DNA of 64,000 bases, from the NCBI GenBank assembly GCA_030737875.1, contig CM060915.1, positions 900,721,177-900,785,176 on the forward strand, given 5' to 3'. This document shows, in pieces, positions 48,903-61,100 of the stretch (its first letter is position 1; every line of letters begins with the position of its first letter). Under the pieces are notes generated by a model. It had not been told where the DNA came from. It was given only the letters and a program-made list of their open reading frames with translations, and searched no databases. The DNA is from Allium sativum (taxonomy: Eukaryota > Streptophyta > Magnoliopsida > Asparagales > Amaryllidaceae). The position numbers and the translations under genes were made by a program.

Positions 48903-50833
48903 CCCCCTCCAGGTCCATAGGGAGGAAACAACTCAGCTTAGTCAGACTCTTTGCAAGCTTCAAGATAGTTGATGTGCGGTTTGGACTCTCTTCCCTTGGC
49001 TATGGCTATTGGACACATTCTATGGGGATTTATGCAGTTTCAATTATGTTTTATGCTTCTTTATTTAATAACCAAGACAGAAAATGATGATGTAATGTTT
49101 CGGAAGTTATTGTGTGACAGTTATGGAAATGTTTTGTATGAACACGTATTTATGAAATAAAATGTCTGTTTGTTTTCCGCTGCTTATATATATGTGTTTA
49201 TATCTGTCTTGTGTTTTATCTGTGACTTTTACTTACAAACCTCCACCAAAGTTAAGGCATTCCCTTTGTGAGTGACCTTAATGGAGGTGGGGTGTTTCAC
49301 GCACTTAGAACCCTCACATTAGATTCACCACTTGTGGTCGCTGGATATGCCAGGCGGGTCTGGGCAGACTTCTACCACAATTGTAATATAACCTCGTGTC
49401 TAAGCGCGGTTGCAGTTTCTAATTACTGTAATTCTACGCATTTCATTTTTTTTAACAATTATCCCTATTTCGTTATAGGTTTTCATTCCCCTTTTCTAAT
49501 TCATATTCATCATGTACCATATGCCCCAAATTATGATCTAAATAACAATTTGGTTTATGCCCCAAATCCATATTCATGTTTTCAATTCAAGTTATGCCCT
49601 AATTTTAACGGACTAAACAGGATTCATAGATTCTTTACAGCTCCATTAACATGTTTCTCTTAATCTTAAATTAAGCCTACAGATTTATATATCCCAAACC
49701 ACAAGTCATAATTTACCGTATAAATCATGCCTCAATTTTTAGTCCAATTTCACAATATAGTTTATTCCCCCAGATTCTGATCGTGATTCAAAGTACATGT
49801 TATGCCCCTAAATTAACATTTCCAGTCATTCCCAATTTAACCCAATTTTGTTTGTATGCATATTTCAGTGATATCGGGCTAGGCTTGAAGGTAACCTGGC
49901 TATAAAAATAAAAAGGGAACGTGAGAGAGAAGAAAAGAATAGGCATAAAACCAAAAGTACCAGAAATGGGATATGATAGTAGAAATAGGCATGCAAGAAT
50001 ATATATGATCAACATGTAATAACAAGACTAATTTGGCATAATGTCATGATCATAAACAGTCATGATGAGATCTAATCAGTGAATTGGATATACAAACAAT
50101 GGCTGATCTAACATAATAAATAGGCATAGGCTTAGATCCAATTCATAGCTATGTTAAAATAACTTAGATACACAGGTTATGGCAGATCTGATATGATTCA
50201 ATTAGTCACAGGCTTAGATCTAATTCATAGACATGTCAAAAATAACTTTTAAGTGTTTATATCTAAAAATAACGTAGACTCAATGTGATTGGATCTAAGA
50301 AATAGAATTGCAGATGTTGAATCACAGATCTCTAAACTTGAATGACTTGATTGTTGAAGAAGAAAAAGGCTTAATTTAATCTGGACAAAGGCAACATCTA
50401 GTTCTTCATTGTTTTTGGTGTGTAAAAACAAGCAAAATGGGATCTTATTTATAGCCTAAAGCCAATGTAACAAGCCAAGAAAGGAGACCACATTCAAACA
50501 GAAAATTCTACCCAGATCTGCGGTGAGGGGGTCAACCCCCCTTGGTGGGTCGACCCAGGGGTCGACACCCCCTTGATGGGGTTGACCCATGGGTCGACAC
50601 CCATGGGACGGAATTTTCCCGCTCCCTTCCAGCCACTCGATTTTGAACTGTTTTGAATTCTGGAACTTATTTTATTCGTATATGACTGGTTTATATATAT
50701 ACAAACTTTAAATCTTCTTCATATGTTGTTCGTTTTATGCAATAACGCAGTCCATTTCCTTTAATTCTGAATATTTATTTAATTATTCCTTAATTTATCA
50801 CCTTTAGTGTTATTAAAACTACGGGGTGTTACA
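48903..50833 (-). repeat. 3' LTR of element C, right part (LTR start on the minus strand)
   Basis: On the minus strand it begins TGTAACACCCCG, the usual start of Tekay/Del LTRs, directly after a polypurine tract. A TATA-like stretch lies at about 50690-50702, then a GC-rich palindromic block (50525-50610) that would fall near the start of the transcript. Further on are repeated tatgccccaaatt words (49490-49830). Open frames such as 49268-49663 show no recognised domain. Confidence 0.8.
50525..50610. repeat. Cluster of GGGTCGACCC-type palindromes in LTR C
   Basis: Four gtcgac or gtcaac/gttgac cores, each inside runs of G and C, are arranged as overlapping near-palindromes (gggtcgaccc, ggggtcgacacccc, ggttgaccc, gggtcgacaccc). 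The GC content is far above its surroundings. It sits just downstream of the TATA-like box in element C's own orientation. Confidence 0.75.
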
Positions 50834-50935
50834 TTCTCCCCTACTCAATGGATTTCCTCCCCGAAATCTCTAAGTTAAGAAGAATGTATATTCTAACATC
50901 CATCTACTCATCCACCAATCACAGACATCCATTGT
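50834..50935 (-). promoter_or_regulatory. Polypurine tract and cut-off interior of element C
   Basis: Minus strand AGTAGGGGAGAA abuts the LTR start. Just upstream is TTTCGGGGAGGAAAT, the conserved Tekay/Del signature. The interior is interrupted after about 100 bases by element D; the rest of C lies beyond the window. Confidence 0.85.
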
Positions 50936-51828
50936 TATAACGACCCTGATTTTTAACCATGTAATTTAATATTTAATTTGTTTTAAATATTGATTTGAAT
51001 TTTAAATGGCTTGGAACTATTTATTTTGAATAATTTATTTGTTGAAATAACATAAATAATAATTTAGTTTCGAGATAGTCGAAATTGGCTGAATTTGTGC
51101 TGTTGTATGGTTTGGTAATGTAAGAAGATTTATTTATGTTTAGATTTAATTTTATTTTCGATTTCATTTATAAACACTGTTTAACGTTTAATTTATAATT
51201 TTAATTATATAACGAGCTGCAGGGACGCGGTAGTTCGTAATATAACGATTTGAACTTTAAATGGTTATATAGGATCCAATTTAAGTCGGATTTCTTCGAA
51301 AAATAAACGTCCGTAATAATTTGTTATCAATGAATGTGTTTATTTTGAAATCAGTGGATTTTTTATCGACTTAATATAGAATTATAAAATAGTAAATTTT
51401 CCAACGACACCGGTTTTAAATGAAATAAATTTTATTTAAAACTAAAATAATTAATTTTTGTCTGATTTTCAATTTAGTTTCAATTAGTGGTTGCGTGCGT
51501 TCGTACGAACAGGAAACGCCGAACAACGTATACTATAAAAGATCGTTAGTCGTTTTCAAAGAAAAACATCGTTAGTTCAAATCATGAAAGACATTTAATC
51601 GGCAGCTTCTTTCCATATGCAACTATGAAATAAATTTCAGCCTGCAAGCCTATTATCTCGAGCGCATGAAAACCGAAATCCCAAGCTAATCAATAAACAA
51701 ATATCGCCAAATGTTCCTAACATTTTTATATATAGACTATGTATCCGTTCTTTTGATTGGTCCAGCGCTTCGTCCTTTCTGAAATATTTCTGCTACGCCC
51801 TGTTACTTTGTTCCCATGTTTTAGAGAA

Positions 51829-51871
51829 TATATATATATATATATATTTATTTATTTATTTATTTATTTAT
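51829..51871. repeat. (AT)n(TTTA)n microsatellite in 5' LTR of D
   Basis: About 18 bases of alternating AT followed by about six ttta units. The 3' LTR has only a few units here (59046-59058), so it expanded after insertion. Confidence 0.9.
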
Positions 51872-53679
51872 CCTGCAAAATTAAAAGGGCCGACCCTTGT
51901 CTCTATAAATGGAAACACGAGACAAATTTCCGCACATGCCTTTTAAAAAATGGAGACACTTCTTTCTTTTGCTCTTCTATTTATATACTGTGAAACTTTC
52001 TTTGACCCTTCCAAATTTCGATCGCAGCAACCCAAATGAAAACACTCCCTTCCTCTACAAGCACTCGCTCTCTTTGTCTTCAAATGAGGGTACAACAAAT
52101 CGAAAACCAGAACAAATGCGTCTAATATACGAAGCCAACGTCCCTTTCTCTCTTGAAACTGAAGGCGTCAAGCAGAATGGGGAAACTGTTCTAGCGAACG
52201 AGACAGTGGAGGGAGATCTCCAGTGGTGGATGATGCGGATCTCAAGGGTGCGGTTATCTGAAACTCACAGCTGGGTTTGGGAACGTTGTGTTCAAGATGG
52301 GTTCGAGACATCAATAGCAGGAAGGAGGTGTTCTGGGTTCCATATTATACTGTAAACGAGAACTGTTGTGCGTGAACTGGAGCTGTGTGTGTTGGTGGTT
52401 TGGCGGTTATTGTTCAGACAGTGGAAAAGATAAAATCAGGACTGTTTGCATGTGAAAAGGAGTAAGGGAGGCTATCAGGTGAGAGCGAATTTGAAAGGAG
52501 GATTACGAGATTAAAGGAAGGGGTATATTGGGTACTGGAAGTTCGCATGAAGCTCGGAGCAAATGTCTACAAGTGGTTGTAAATTCATGGGTTCATGAAG
52601 ATGGTCGTGTGTTGCTGAAGCAGTTGGAAGAAGAAATGAACACCATGTTTGGATAATAAGAGAGATAAGTCGGGTTTGAGTCGGTCAACAGAAGAAAATG
52701 CGTGCTGATATACACGTGGCAGGTGATTTCAGATTTTAATCAACTTAAATGAAGATTAGTTAAAGCTATTGAATGTAGTAATAATAAATTCAAAGCCAAA
52801 TACTAGGTTGTAGAGGAAACAAGACAATCAGGTTTCAGGAAGAAGGAAAGTAGGATACGCGTGATTAACAGAAGGTGATTAACATGATTATTAGTTAGCA
52901 TTAATAAATATATAATTAATTAATATCAATGATGGTAGTTGATTCATTTATTAATGTTAATTAGGTTTTTAATATAGTTCAATGATTAGTTAACAATTTT
53001 AATTACTTATTTTAAATTTAAAGTTAAACATGGTAATACGTATAACTTTTTTCGTTCGTAAACAGAATTGGACGAAACATGTGTGAATGGGTTCGTATTC
53101 ACGGTGCCGACGTATACGAGTTGGAACGGAAGGATTCTGAGGCAGCTGAGATTTTATGTAGTTTCAAATGTTAGTTGAAATTATATAAAACAACGCAACC
53201 TCGTTGGAAACTAAAATGGTGAGTTAATTCTCACACTTCTGAAATACTGCGATATGTTAAATTCATATTATTAATATTTATCATCAATAAGTAAAAATTG
53301 GCTGAACGGATGTTATGCATGCGATGGATGAATTTGTAGTTGATTGTTTGTCTATGTTTATAGATTGGCAGTACAAATGCATGATATTTCACATATTTAT
53401 GTTAAACGATATTATAAAATGTTGTGTAGGGAAGAACAGGTTGGAGGAATCCAACCGGATTCCTCAAATAAATTGCATATTATTTGTTATTTTCATATTG
53501 TTTGTTTATTCCAATTTATATCATATCCTGTTAGATATCATTGATTGAATAAATATTAATTGTTGAATCTAAATTCAACAATTTTCATGCTTTAAATCAG
53601 TACGCAGTATTGATTAGGTAATTGGCAGCAGATTGGATTTAACAAAGTGGAACCACCTCCGTTCATTTTACAGTAAAGT

Positions 53680-53790
53680 ACCGTGTGCGACGCACACGCT
53701 CTAGTTGTTCATTTATAAAGGATAGTCAAAATTTAATAAATTACCGTGTGCGGAGCACGCGCTTTAATCGTCCATTTAGAAAAGATAGTC
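53680..53790. repeat. 67-bp tandem repeat carrying short hairpins in LTR D
   Basis: The first unit has GTGTGCG-A-CGCACAC (53683-53697) followed by GCTCTAG; the second has GTGTGC-GGA-GCACGC (53746-53760) followed by GCTTTAA. Both continue with a gtccattta or gttcattta and gatagtcaaaat word. The 3' LTR shows the same pair at 60857-60971. A hairpin a few bases before CTAG resembles a Helitron 3' end, but the spacing is short and no 5' end was found. Confidence 0.6.
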
Positions 53791-56700
53791 AAAATGTCTG
53801 GCTTTAAACAATGCCGAGATATACCATTCCATTTGGTTGAAGCTCATAAAATAAAGGGTTTATAAAATTGATTTATACTTAATCCAGTTCATTTATTAAG
53901 TTGATAACTATTTCTTTAAAAGAATGTTAAAATAATTTATACAGTTTTATTTCATAAAGAAGTCGGATGTTAACCGAAGGGGAAATAATATGGAATAATT
54001 GTTCCAAGGGAAAAATTAAATAAAGTTTTATTTTAACAGTTTGATTCTAAGAGTTAATTAATCTTAAGTAACTTTATTTAGGATGATTATAAAATTGTTT
54101 ATAAAATAAGTTATTATCATAACGATATCAACTAACCTATGGTTAGTAATGAAGTAATATACTTCAGTTGATGATAAAAAGACATAGGAAATGTAATCAA
54201 GTTATATTAGCCTTGTTAACAAAGAACGTTAAGAACAAATCCAAGTTAGTAGCAAAAGGGGGTTTGAAGTTTAAGACTAAGACAAGAACTTTAATTAAAT
54301 AATTTACTTAAGGATAGAATTAAGTAAATGTCGAAGAGAAATTTAAAGGTAAAAGGATAGTAAGGTTTATGAATAAAAGAATGTGATAAAGGGGATTTAT
54401 GGCTATAACCAAAGGTCTAGATGATATAAAATAAAAAGGGGGTTTTGGTTATAAAATAAAACCATAAGGTTGAATGATGTAAAGGAGGTTTGGGTACAAT
54501 ATAGTAAATGGATTCGAGTTATAAATAGAATATTATACCGAAGTTTTGAAGCAAAATGTTAAGATGTTGTTAATGATTTACTTAATAAACTTGTTAAGTA
54601 AAATGATTATTGCCGATTTAGATTTAAAAAAAAGGTTATGGTTTATAAAAACCATGTTTAAATAGAAAATAAGATCGGATTAGAATATGGGTTTTGAGTT
54701 ACGAACTTCTATTTATTCGGAGATAAAGAGCGTTGTCGATCAAGGTCTGAGAGGTAAATAAAATACCCCAACTTGAACGACTTCACTATTATCGAGGAAT
54801 GATACTAGTTTGTAATGTTATAGAAGGTAGAAATAAGTTATTATCTTTGTAAACCATTTGCAGTTCATTTGCAAGATTCGAAATGTAATTTAATATGATG
54901 AGTTAACGTTGTTTAGCCTTGAAAATATAAGGTTTTATTTATGCTATTAGGCTATTTATATAACACTGTTGTCTAGGAAATAGAAATAATATTAGTATAG
55001 TATATTTATTTAAAATAATAAATAGCTAAAGATGGAAAAGTGTATATCAGTTGGGAATGGAATTAAATAATTAGAATTTAAGAAGATCTTCAAGTAGAAG
55101 CGAAGCAAAGCCATTGAATTTGTCATTTAACATGTTTTGCGTCATATTAGAAGTGGTAGTTGGATTACATTAGTGAGTTAACGATATATTGATACATCGA
55201 CATTTCCATATTGAAAAGTAAAAGATATATGAAAATATATAATTATTTCTAAAATAAAAGAAGGATAAAGCAGAGTGTGGATAGAGAAAAGATATCGGTT
55301 CCAAATGATAAAACGGAAGATGAGCTGGTCAGATATGATGATTGAATCAACTTTAAAGGTATGAAATGATTTCCAAATGACCCAACAAACAATGTTAAGG
55401 AACGATTTTAACTAACGAGGACGTGAGCTGCCAATATACTTGATCGTACTGTTTAGCCAAACCGATTGGATGATTGTTTTGTTGAGATTGATAGTTAAAA
55501 CACCAAACTATCAATGAAATCTTAGTGGACCTTTTGACGTGTTGTTTCGAAGAGACCGGGATGGGACTAGACCCAAAACCACTTCGAATCAACGTTACGA
55601 AGCTTACCTGCAGTACATAAAGATGGAGCAATTGAAGACCGTTGATATTCATAACGGAAGAACTACTTAAAATCTCTGGTCTGCAGCCAAAGATATACTG
55701 TGGTTCTGTCGTGATTGAGATCTACGGATTTGCAAGGACTACTCGCTACTGATCTATAGGGTGATTCCTTAGATGTGGTAGGAGGCTGCCTTCGGTTCAT
55801 CCTGTTCCTGGATGAATTGTATGGACGGTTGTCTGACAGAGTATTTCCAAAGGAATTACGCACGTTGATTTCTTCAAACGTAGCATAGTTGATGGCGGAG
55901 AAATGGTTTTTCTCTAGCCGAATAACTAGGGTATTTTTATGGACGTCAATAAGTGATATCTGGCGGATCTGACGATGTGGCATTCAAAGTGAATATGACC
56001 AGATGTTCAGAAGGTAAATCCAAACCTCAAGCCTCATCAACAGTGAAATGACAAAAATCGGGCAGCCAACATGGCTATGTGGGTCGCTCCCATTAGGATG
56101 TATAATCACCTATCTAGAGAAATTCCATTTCCTTCTTTAATCTATTTTGATGCTGTCTCTTTTCAGGAAACGGTTGCTGATCCCAACCGTTGGTGATATA
56201 CATTCGATACACTCAAGCGAAATGTGTGGTCGGTTGTGTGTGGGCCGGGTTGCAAGAAGTTCTGGTTGAACCCAGTGTATTCGCCTCTAGAGATACACTA
56301 TCGCCAGGTGGTTCCATACCTTGTCATAGTCGGAATCCAATCTCCTATAAGCGCTCGAGGTTTTGATTGTATATTATATATGTGGTGCGTGAGATGTAAG
56401 CGTTCCGCTAGATTACTATTTAATTGCTATTTGATAGACACTATTATAATATCAGAAAAGTATTGATTTCAAAATGTTTTGGGTTATAGTAAGGTAAAAA
56501 TCGTCCGTATTTATGTGTGGGCTGGTCTTATTATTATCCTTTTTCTTTCAAAAAGGATTTCTAAAGTTAAATCGATTGTTGATGTGAATTTAGCACTGAA
56601 AGTATTCCAGACTGACCCGTGTATTTTTGCTTTGCTTCAAAATGTGCTCGGGTCAGTCCGAACATATTTGACAGGTTAGTTTTCGCTCCGAGTTCCAGGA

Positions 56701-57008
56701 GCTGGAAGCAGGAGGCTTCACCGTTAGTTATTTTAAAGCTGTTCCGCTGTATCTAATTCATGTTGTACGCTGATGATTGGTATGTATACAAGATTTTCAT
56801 TTGTATAATGATATGTTGTTATATTATATATTCTGTTCGTTCCGCTGTGAGATCCTGATCCTCTTCTTTTTTCTTCTATTCTAATATTTCTTTCTTTCTC
56901 TCTCATCCTCTAATTTCTTTCCCTTAACATTCTTCTTTTCCGTGTAATTTTGGTTTGACTGTGGTAGTTAAATGTCAGCCTAATGGTATTGAAAAGTGGG
57001 ATGTTACA

Positions 57009-58119
57009 ACTTGTTCTCAGAGCTATTGGTTTAGTAATAACCTTGGCTCTGTGGCGTAACTCGATAGAGATGGGGTTAGTAATACCCTAGATTGAGTTTG
57101 AGTGTATTTATATGAGTGTACGTATTTGTATTTTGAATATAAAATTATTATTTTAAATTATTTTGTAAATGGGATAAATGAAATAATTTTCCCTAAGTAA
57201 TATTATGTATAAATAAAAAGGAATAAATATCTTAAATTGTTGACTTGATGTTTGAGACTTGTATTGCTTTGAGTGATTTGAATGTTGGATCAACCAAAGG
57301 ACATTTCAAATTTGAAATATGGAAATTTAACTCATGTTGGGTTGAATAAATCGTATAAATAAATTTTGAACGTGAATATTGAAATAAAATAAAACTTAAG
57401 TCAACACTAATTTGACTTGGGTTGAGAAACAGAAATATCCAAATGGAATGTTTTGTGATTATTTGGTTGAGACTGATTGCATAGATTTAAAGGTTGGATG
57501 GACTTGATTGAAACCAATCTTGAATAGAATTTATTTGTTGAGATAAGTCCAGGATGATATGGATATCTGAATTGAACTGGTATTGTTTTGAACTAATGAA
57601 GTTCATTAGAGTTGGGAACGGGTGCAGAAGAGTTAATTTATCTTTGAAACATGACCAAGAAGATTCTGCGGTTAACTGAATCCAGACTAATTGGAGCTGC
57701 ATAATAATTGAACATCCCCGCTTATTGTTTATTGCTTATTGCGTAATAACGCTCGAAAAGGTACACTTACACAACATATGAATTTTTGGTTTGGATTTGG
57801 GTTTTGAATTGGATTTTTCCTTTTTCCGACCGTGTTGGTCAAGGTATCTATATTTATTGTTCCTGCAATATTGCAGATGTCCCTCCGTACAGGGGAGACT
57901 CTGCCAAAAAATTTCCAAAATTTAAGGTGTTAGAAAAATTTCTGATATTTTTGGGAATTTTTGTTAATAAGAAATGAGATTGCTTTTCGATTGAAATTAT
58001 TGGGATAAGTTTTTATTAGAAATTTAGAAAGTGAAGATTTTAATTAATATAGATTTTTGAAATATAATGGGTTTGTAGCATTCTTCTTACTTGCAATTTC
58101 GGTGACGAAATTATTTTAA
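57009..58119 (+). other. Non-coding interior of element D
   Basis: Starts acttgttctcagagctattggttta, which looks like a decayed Met-tRNA primer site (TCAGAGC kept, the TGGTA part changed). The rest is AT-rich without gag or pol motifs. Short frames at 57487-57702, 57736-57918 and 57786-57977 overlap on both strands and lack domains. Confidence 0.75.
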
Positions 58120-58130
58120 GGGGGAAGGAA
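58112..58130 (+). promoter_or_regulatory. Polypurine tract of element D
   Basis: ttattttaagggggaagga lies directly before the TGTAACGACC start of the 3' LTR; its AAGGGGGAAGGA core is the primer for plus-strand DNA synthesis. Confidence 0.9.
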
Positions 58131-61100
58131 TGTAACGACCCTGATTTTTAACCATGTAATTTAATATTTAATTTGTTTTAAATATTGATTTGAATTTTAA
58201 ATGGTTTGGAACTAATTAATTTGAATAATTTATTGGTTTAAATAACATAAATAATAATTTATTTTTGAGATAGTCGAAATTGGCTGAATTTGTGCTGTTG
58301 TATGGTTTGGTAATGTAAGAAGATTTATTTATGTTTAGATTCAATTTTATTTTCGATTTCGTTTATAAACGCTGTTGAATGTTTAATTTATAATTTTAAT
58401 TATATAACAAGCTGCAGGGACGCAGTAGTTCGTAATATAACGATTTGAACTTTAAATGGTTATATAGGATCCAAGTTAAGTCGGATTTCTTCGCAACAAG
58501 AAACGTCCGTATATATCGGATAATAATAATAATTTATCAATGAATGTGTTTATTTTGAAATCAGTGGATATTTTATCGACTTAATATAGAATTATAAAAT
58601 AGTAAATTTTCAAACGACACCGGTTTTAAACGAAATAAATTTTATTTAAAACCAAAATAATTAATTTTTATCTGATTTTCAATTTAGTTTCAATTAGAGG
58701 TTGCGTGCGTTTGTACGAACAAGAAACGCCGAACAACGTACACTATAAAAGATCGTTAGTCGTTTTCAAAGAAAAAAATATCGTTAGTTCAAATCATGAA
58801 AGACATCTTAATCAGCAGCTTCTTTCCATGTGCAACTCTGAAAAAAATTTCAGCCTGCAAGCCTCTCATCTCGAGCACATGAAAACCAAAGTCCCAAGCT
58901 AATCAATAAAGAAATATCGCCAAATGTTCCTAACATTTTTATATATATAGACTCTGTATCCATTCTTTTGATTTGTCCAGCACTTTGTCCTTTCTGAAAT
59001 ATTTCTGCTACGCCCTGTTTACTTTATTTCCAAGATTTAGAGAAAATATATATATTTATCCTGCAAAATGAAAAGGGCCGACCCTTGTTTGTATGAATAG
59101 AAACACGAGGCAAATTTCCGCACATGCCTTCTAAAAAACGGAGACACTTCTTTCTTTTGCTCTTCTATTTATATACTATGAAACTTTCTTTGACCCTTCC
59201 AAATTTCGATCGCAGCAACCCAAATGAAAAACACTCTCTTCCTCTAAAAAGCACTTGCTCTCTTTGTCTTCAAATGAGGGTACAACAAATCAAAAACCAG
59301 AACAAATGCGTCTAATATACGAAGTGAGCGTCCCTTTCTCTCTCAAAACTGAAGGCATCAAGCAGAAAGGGGAAACTATTCTAGCGAACGAGACAATGGA
59401 AGGAGATCTCCAGTGGTGGATGATGCGGATCTCAAGGGTGCAGTTATTTGAAACTCACAGTTCGATTTGGCAACGTTGTGTTCAAGATGGGTTCGAGACA
59501 TCAACAGCAGGAGGGAGGTGTTTTGGGTTCCGTATTATACTGTAAATGAGAACTGTTGTGCGTGAACTGGAGCTGTGCGTGTTGGTGGTTTGGCGATTAT
59601 TGTTCAGATAGTGGAAAAGATAGAATCAGGACTGTTTGCGTGTGAAGAGGAGTGGGGGAGGCTATCAGGTGTGAGCGAATTTGAAAGGAGGATTATAAGA
59701 TTATAGGAATGGGTATATTGGGTACTGGAAGTTCGCATGAAGCTTGGAGCAAATGTCTATAAGTGGTTGTAAATTCATGGGTTCATGAAGATGGTCATGT
59801 GTTCCTGAAGCAATTGGAAGAAGAAATGAACATCGTGTTTGGATAATAAGAGAGAGAAGTCGGGTTTGAGTCAGTCAACAGAAGAAAATGCGTGCTGATA
59901 TACACGTGGCAGGTGATTTCATATTTTAATCAACTTAAATGAAGATTAGTTAAAGCTATTAAATGTAGTAATAATAAATTCAAACCCAAATACTAGGTTG
60001 TAGAGGAAATAAGGCAATCAGGTTTCAAGAAGAAGGATAGTAGGATACGTGTGATTAACATGATTATTAGTTAACATTAATAAATATATAATTAATTAAT
60101 ATCAATGATGGTAGTTGATTCATTTATTAATGTTAATTAGGTTTTTAATATAATTCAATGATTAGTTAACAATTTTAATTATTTATTTCAAATTTAAAGT
60201 TAAACATGGTAATACGTATAACTTTTTCGTTCGTAAACAGAATTGACGAAACAAGTGTCGATGGGTTCGTATTCACGGTGCCGACGTATACGAGCTGGAA
60301 CGGAAGGATTCTGAGGCTGTTGAGATTTTATGTAGTTTCAAATGTTAGTTTAAATTATATAAAACAACGCAAACTCATCGGAAACTAAAATGGTGAGTTA
60401 ATTCTCACACTTCTGAAATACTGCGATGTGTTAAATTCATATTATTAATATTTATCATCAATAAGTATAAATTGGCTGAATAGAAGTTATGGATGCGATG
60501 GATGAATTTTTAGTTGATTGTTTGTCTATGTTTATAAATTGGCAGTGCAAATGCATGATATTTCACATATTAATGTTAAACGATATTATAAACTGTTGTG
60601 CAAGGAAGAACAGGTTGGAGGAATCCAACCGGATTCCTCAAATAAATTGCATATTATTTGTTATTTTCATATTGTTTGTTTATTCCAATTTATATCATAT
60701 ACTGTTAGATATCAATGATTGAATAAATATTGATTGTTGAATCTAAATTCAACAACTGTCATGCTTTAAATCAATACGCAGTATTGATTAGGTAATTGGC
60801 AGCAGATTGGATTTAACACACTAGAACCACCTCCGTTCATTTTAGAGTAAAGTACCATGTGCGACGCACACGCTCTAGTTGTTCATTAATAAAGGATAGT
60901 CAAATTTTAATAAATTACCGTGTGCGGAGCACACGCTTTAATCGTCCATTTATAAAAGATAGTCAAAATGTCTGGCTTTAAACAATGTCGAGATATACCA
61001 TTCCGTTTGGTTGAAGCTCGTAAAATAAAGGGTTTATAAAATTTATTTATACTTCATCCAGTTCATTTATTAAGCTGATAACCATTTCTTTAAAAGAAGG

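Larger units (their letters stand above)
50936..57008 (+). repeat. 5' LTR of element D
   Basis: Begins TATAACGACCC, where the 3' LTR has TGTAACGACCC, so the terminal TG has mutated to TA. It ends GGATGTTACA. A TATA-like box TATATATA is at 51727-51734. Divergence from the 3' LTR is clearly higher than for elements A and B. Paired open frames in both LTRs (51909-52355, 55663-55983 minus, 56224-56466) are interrupted or change many residues between copies and are not called as genes. Confidence 0.9.

Noticed and set aside
49268..49663. 131-codon frame in LTR C
   Set aside because: Lies in LTR sequence with repeated tatgccccaaatt words and no domain.
51909..52355. 148-codon open frame after the TATA-like box in LTR D
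   Set aside because: Broken into two frames in the 3' LTR (59124-59315 and 59255-59545); no domain recognised.
55663..55983. 106-codon minus-strand frame kept open in both LTRs of D (also 62829-63149)
   Set aside because: About ten residue changes between copies, no recognised domain, and no excess of silent changes evident by eye.
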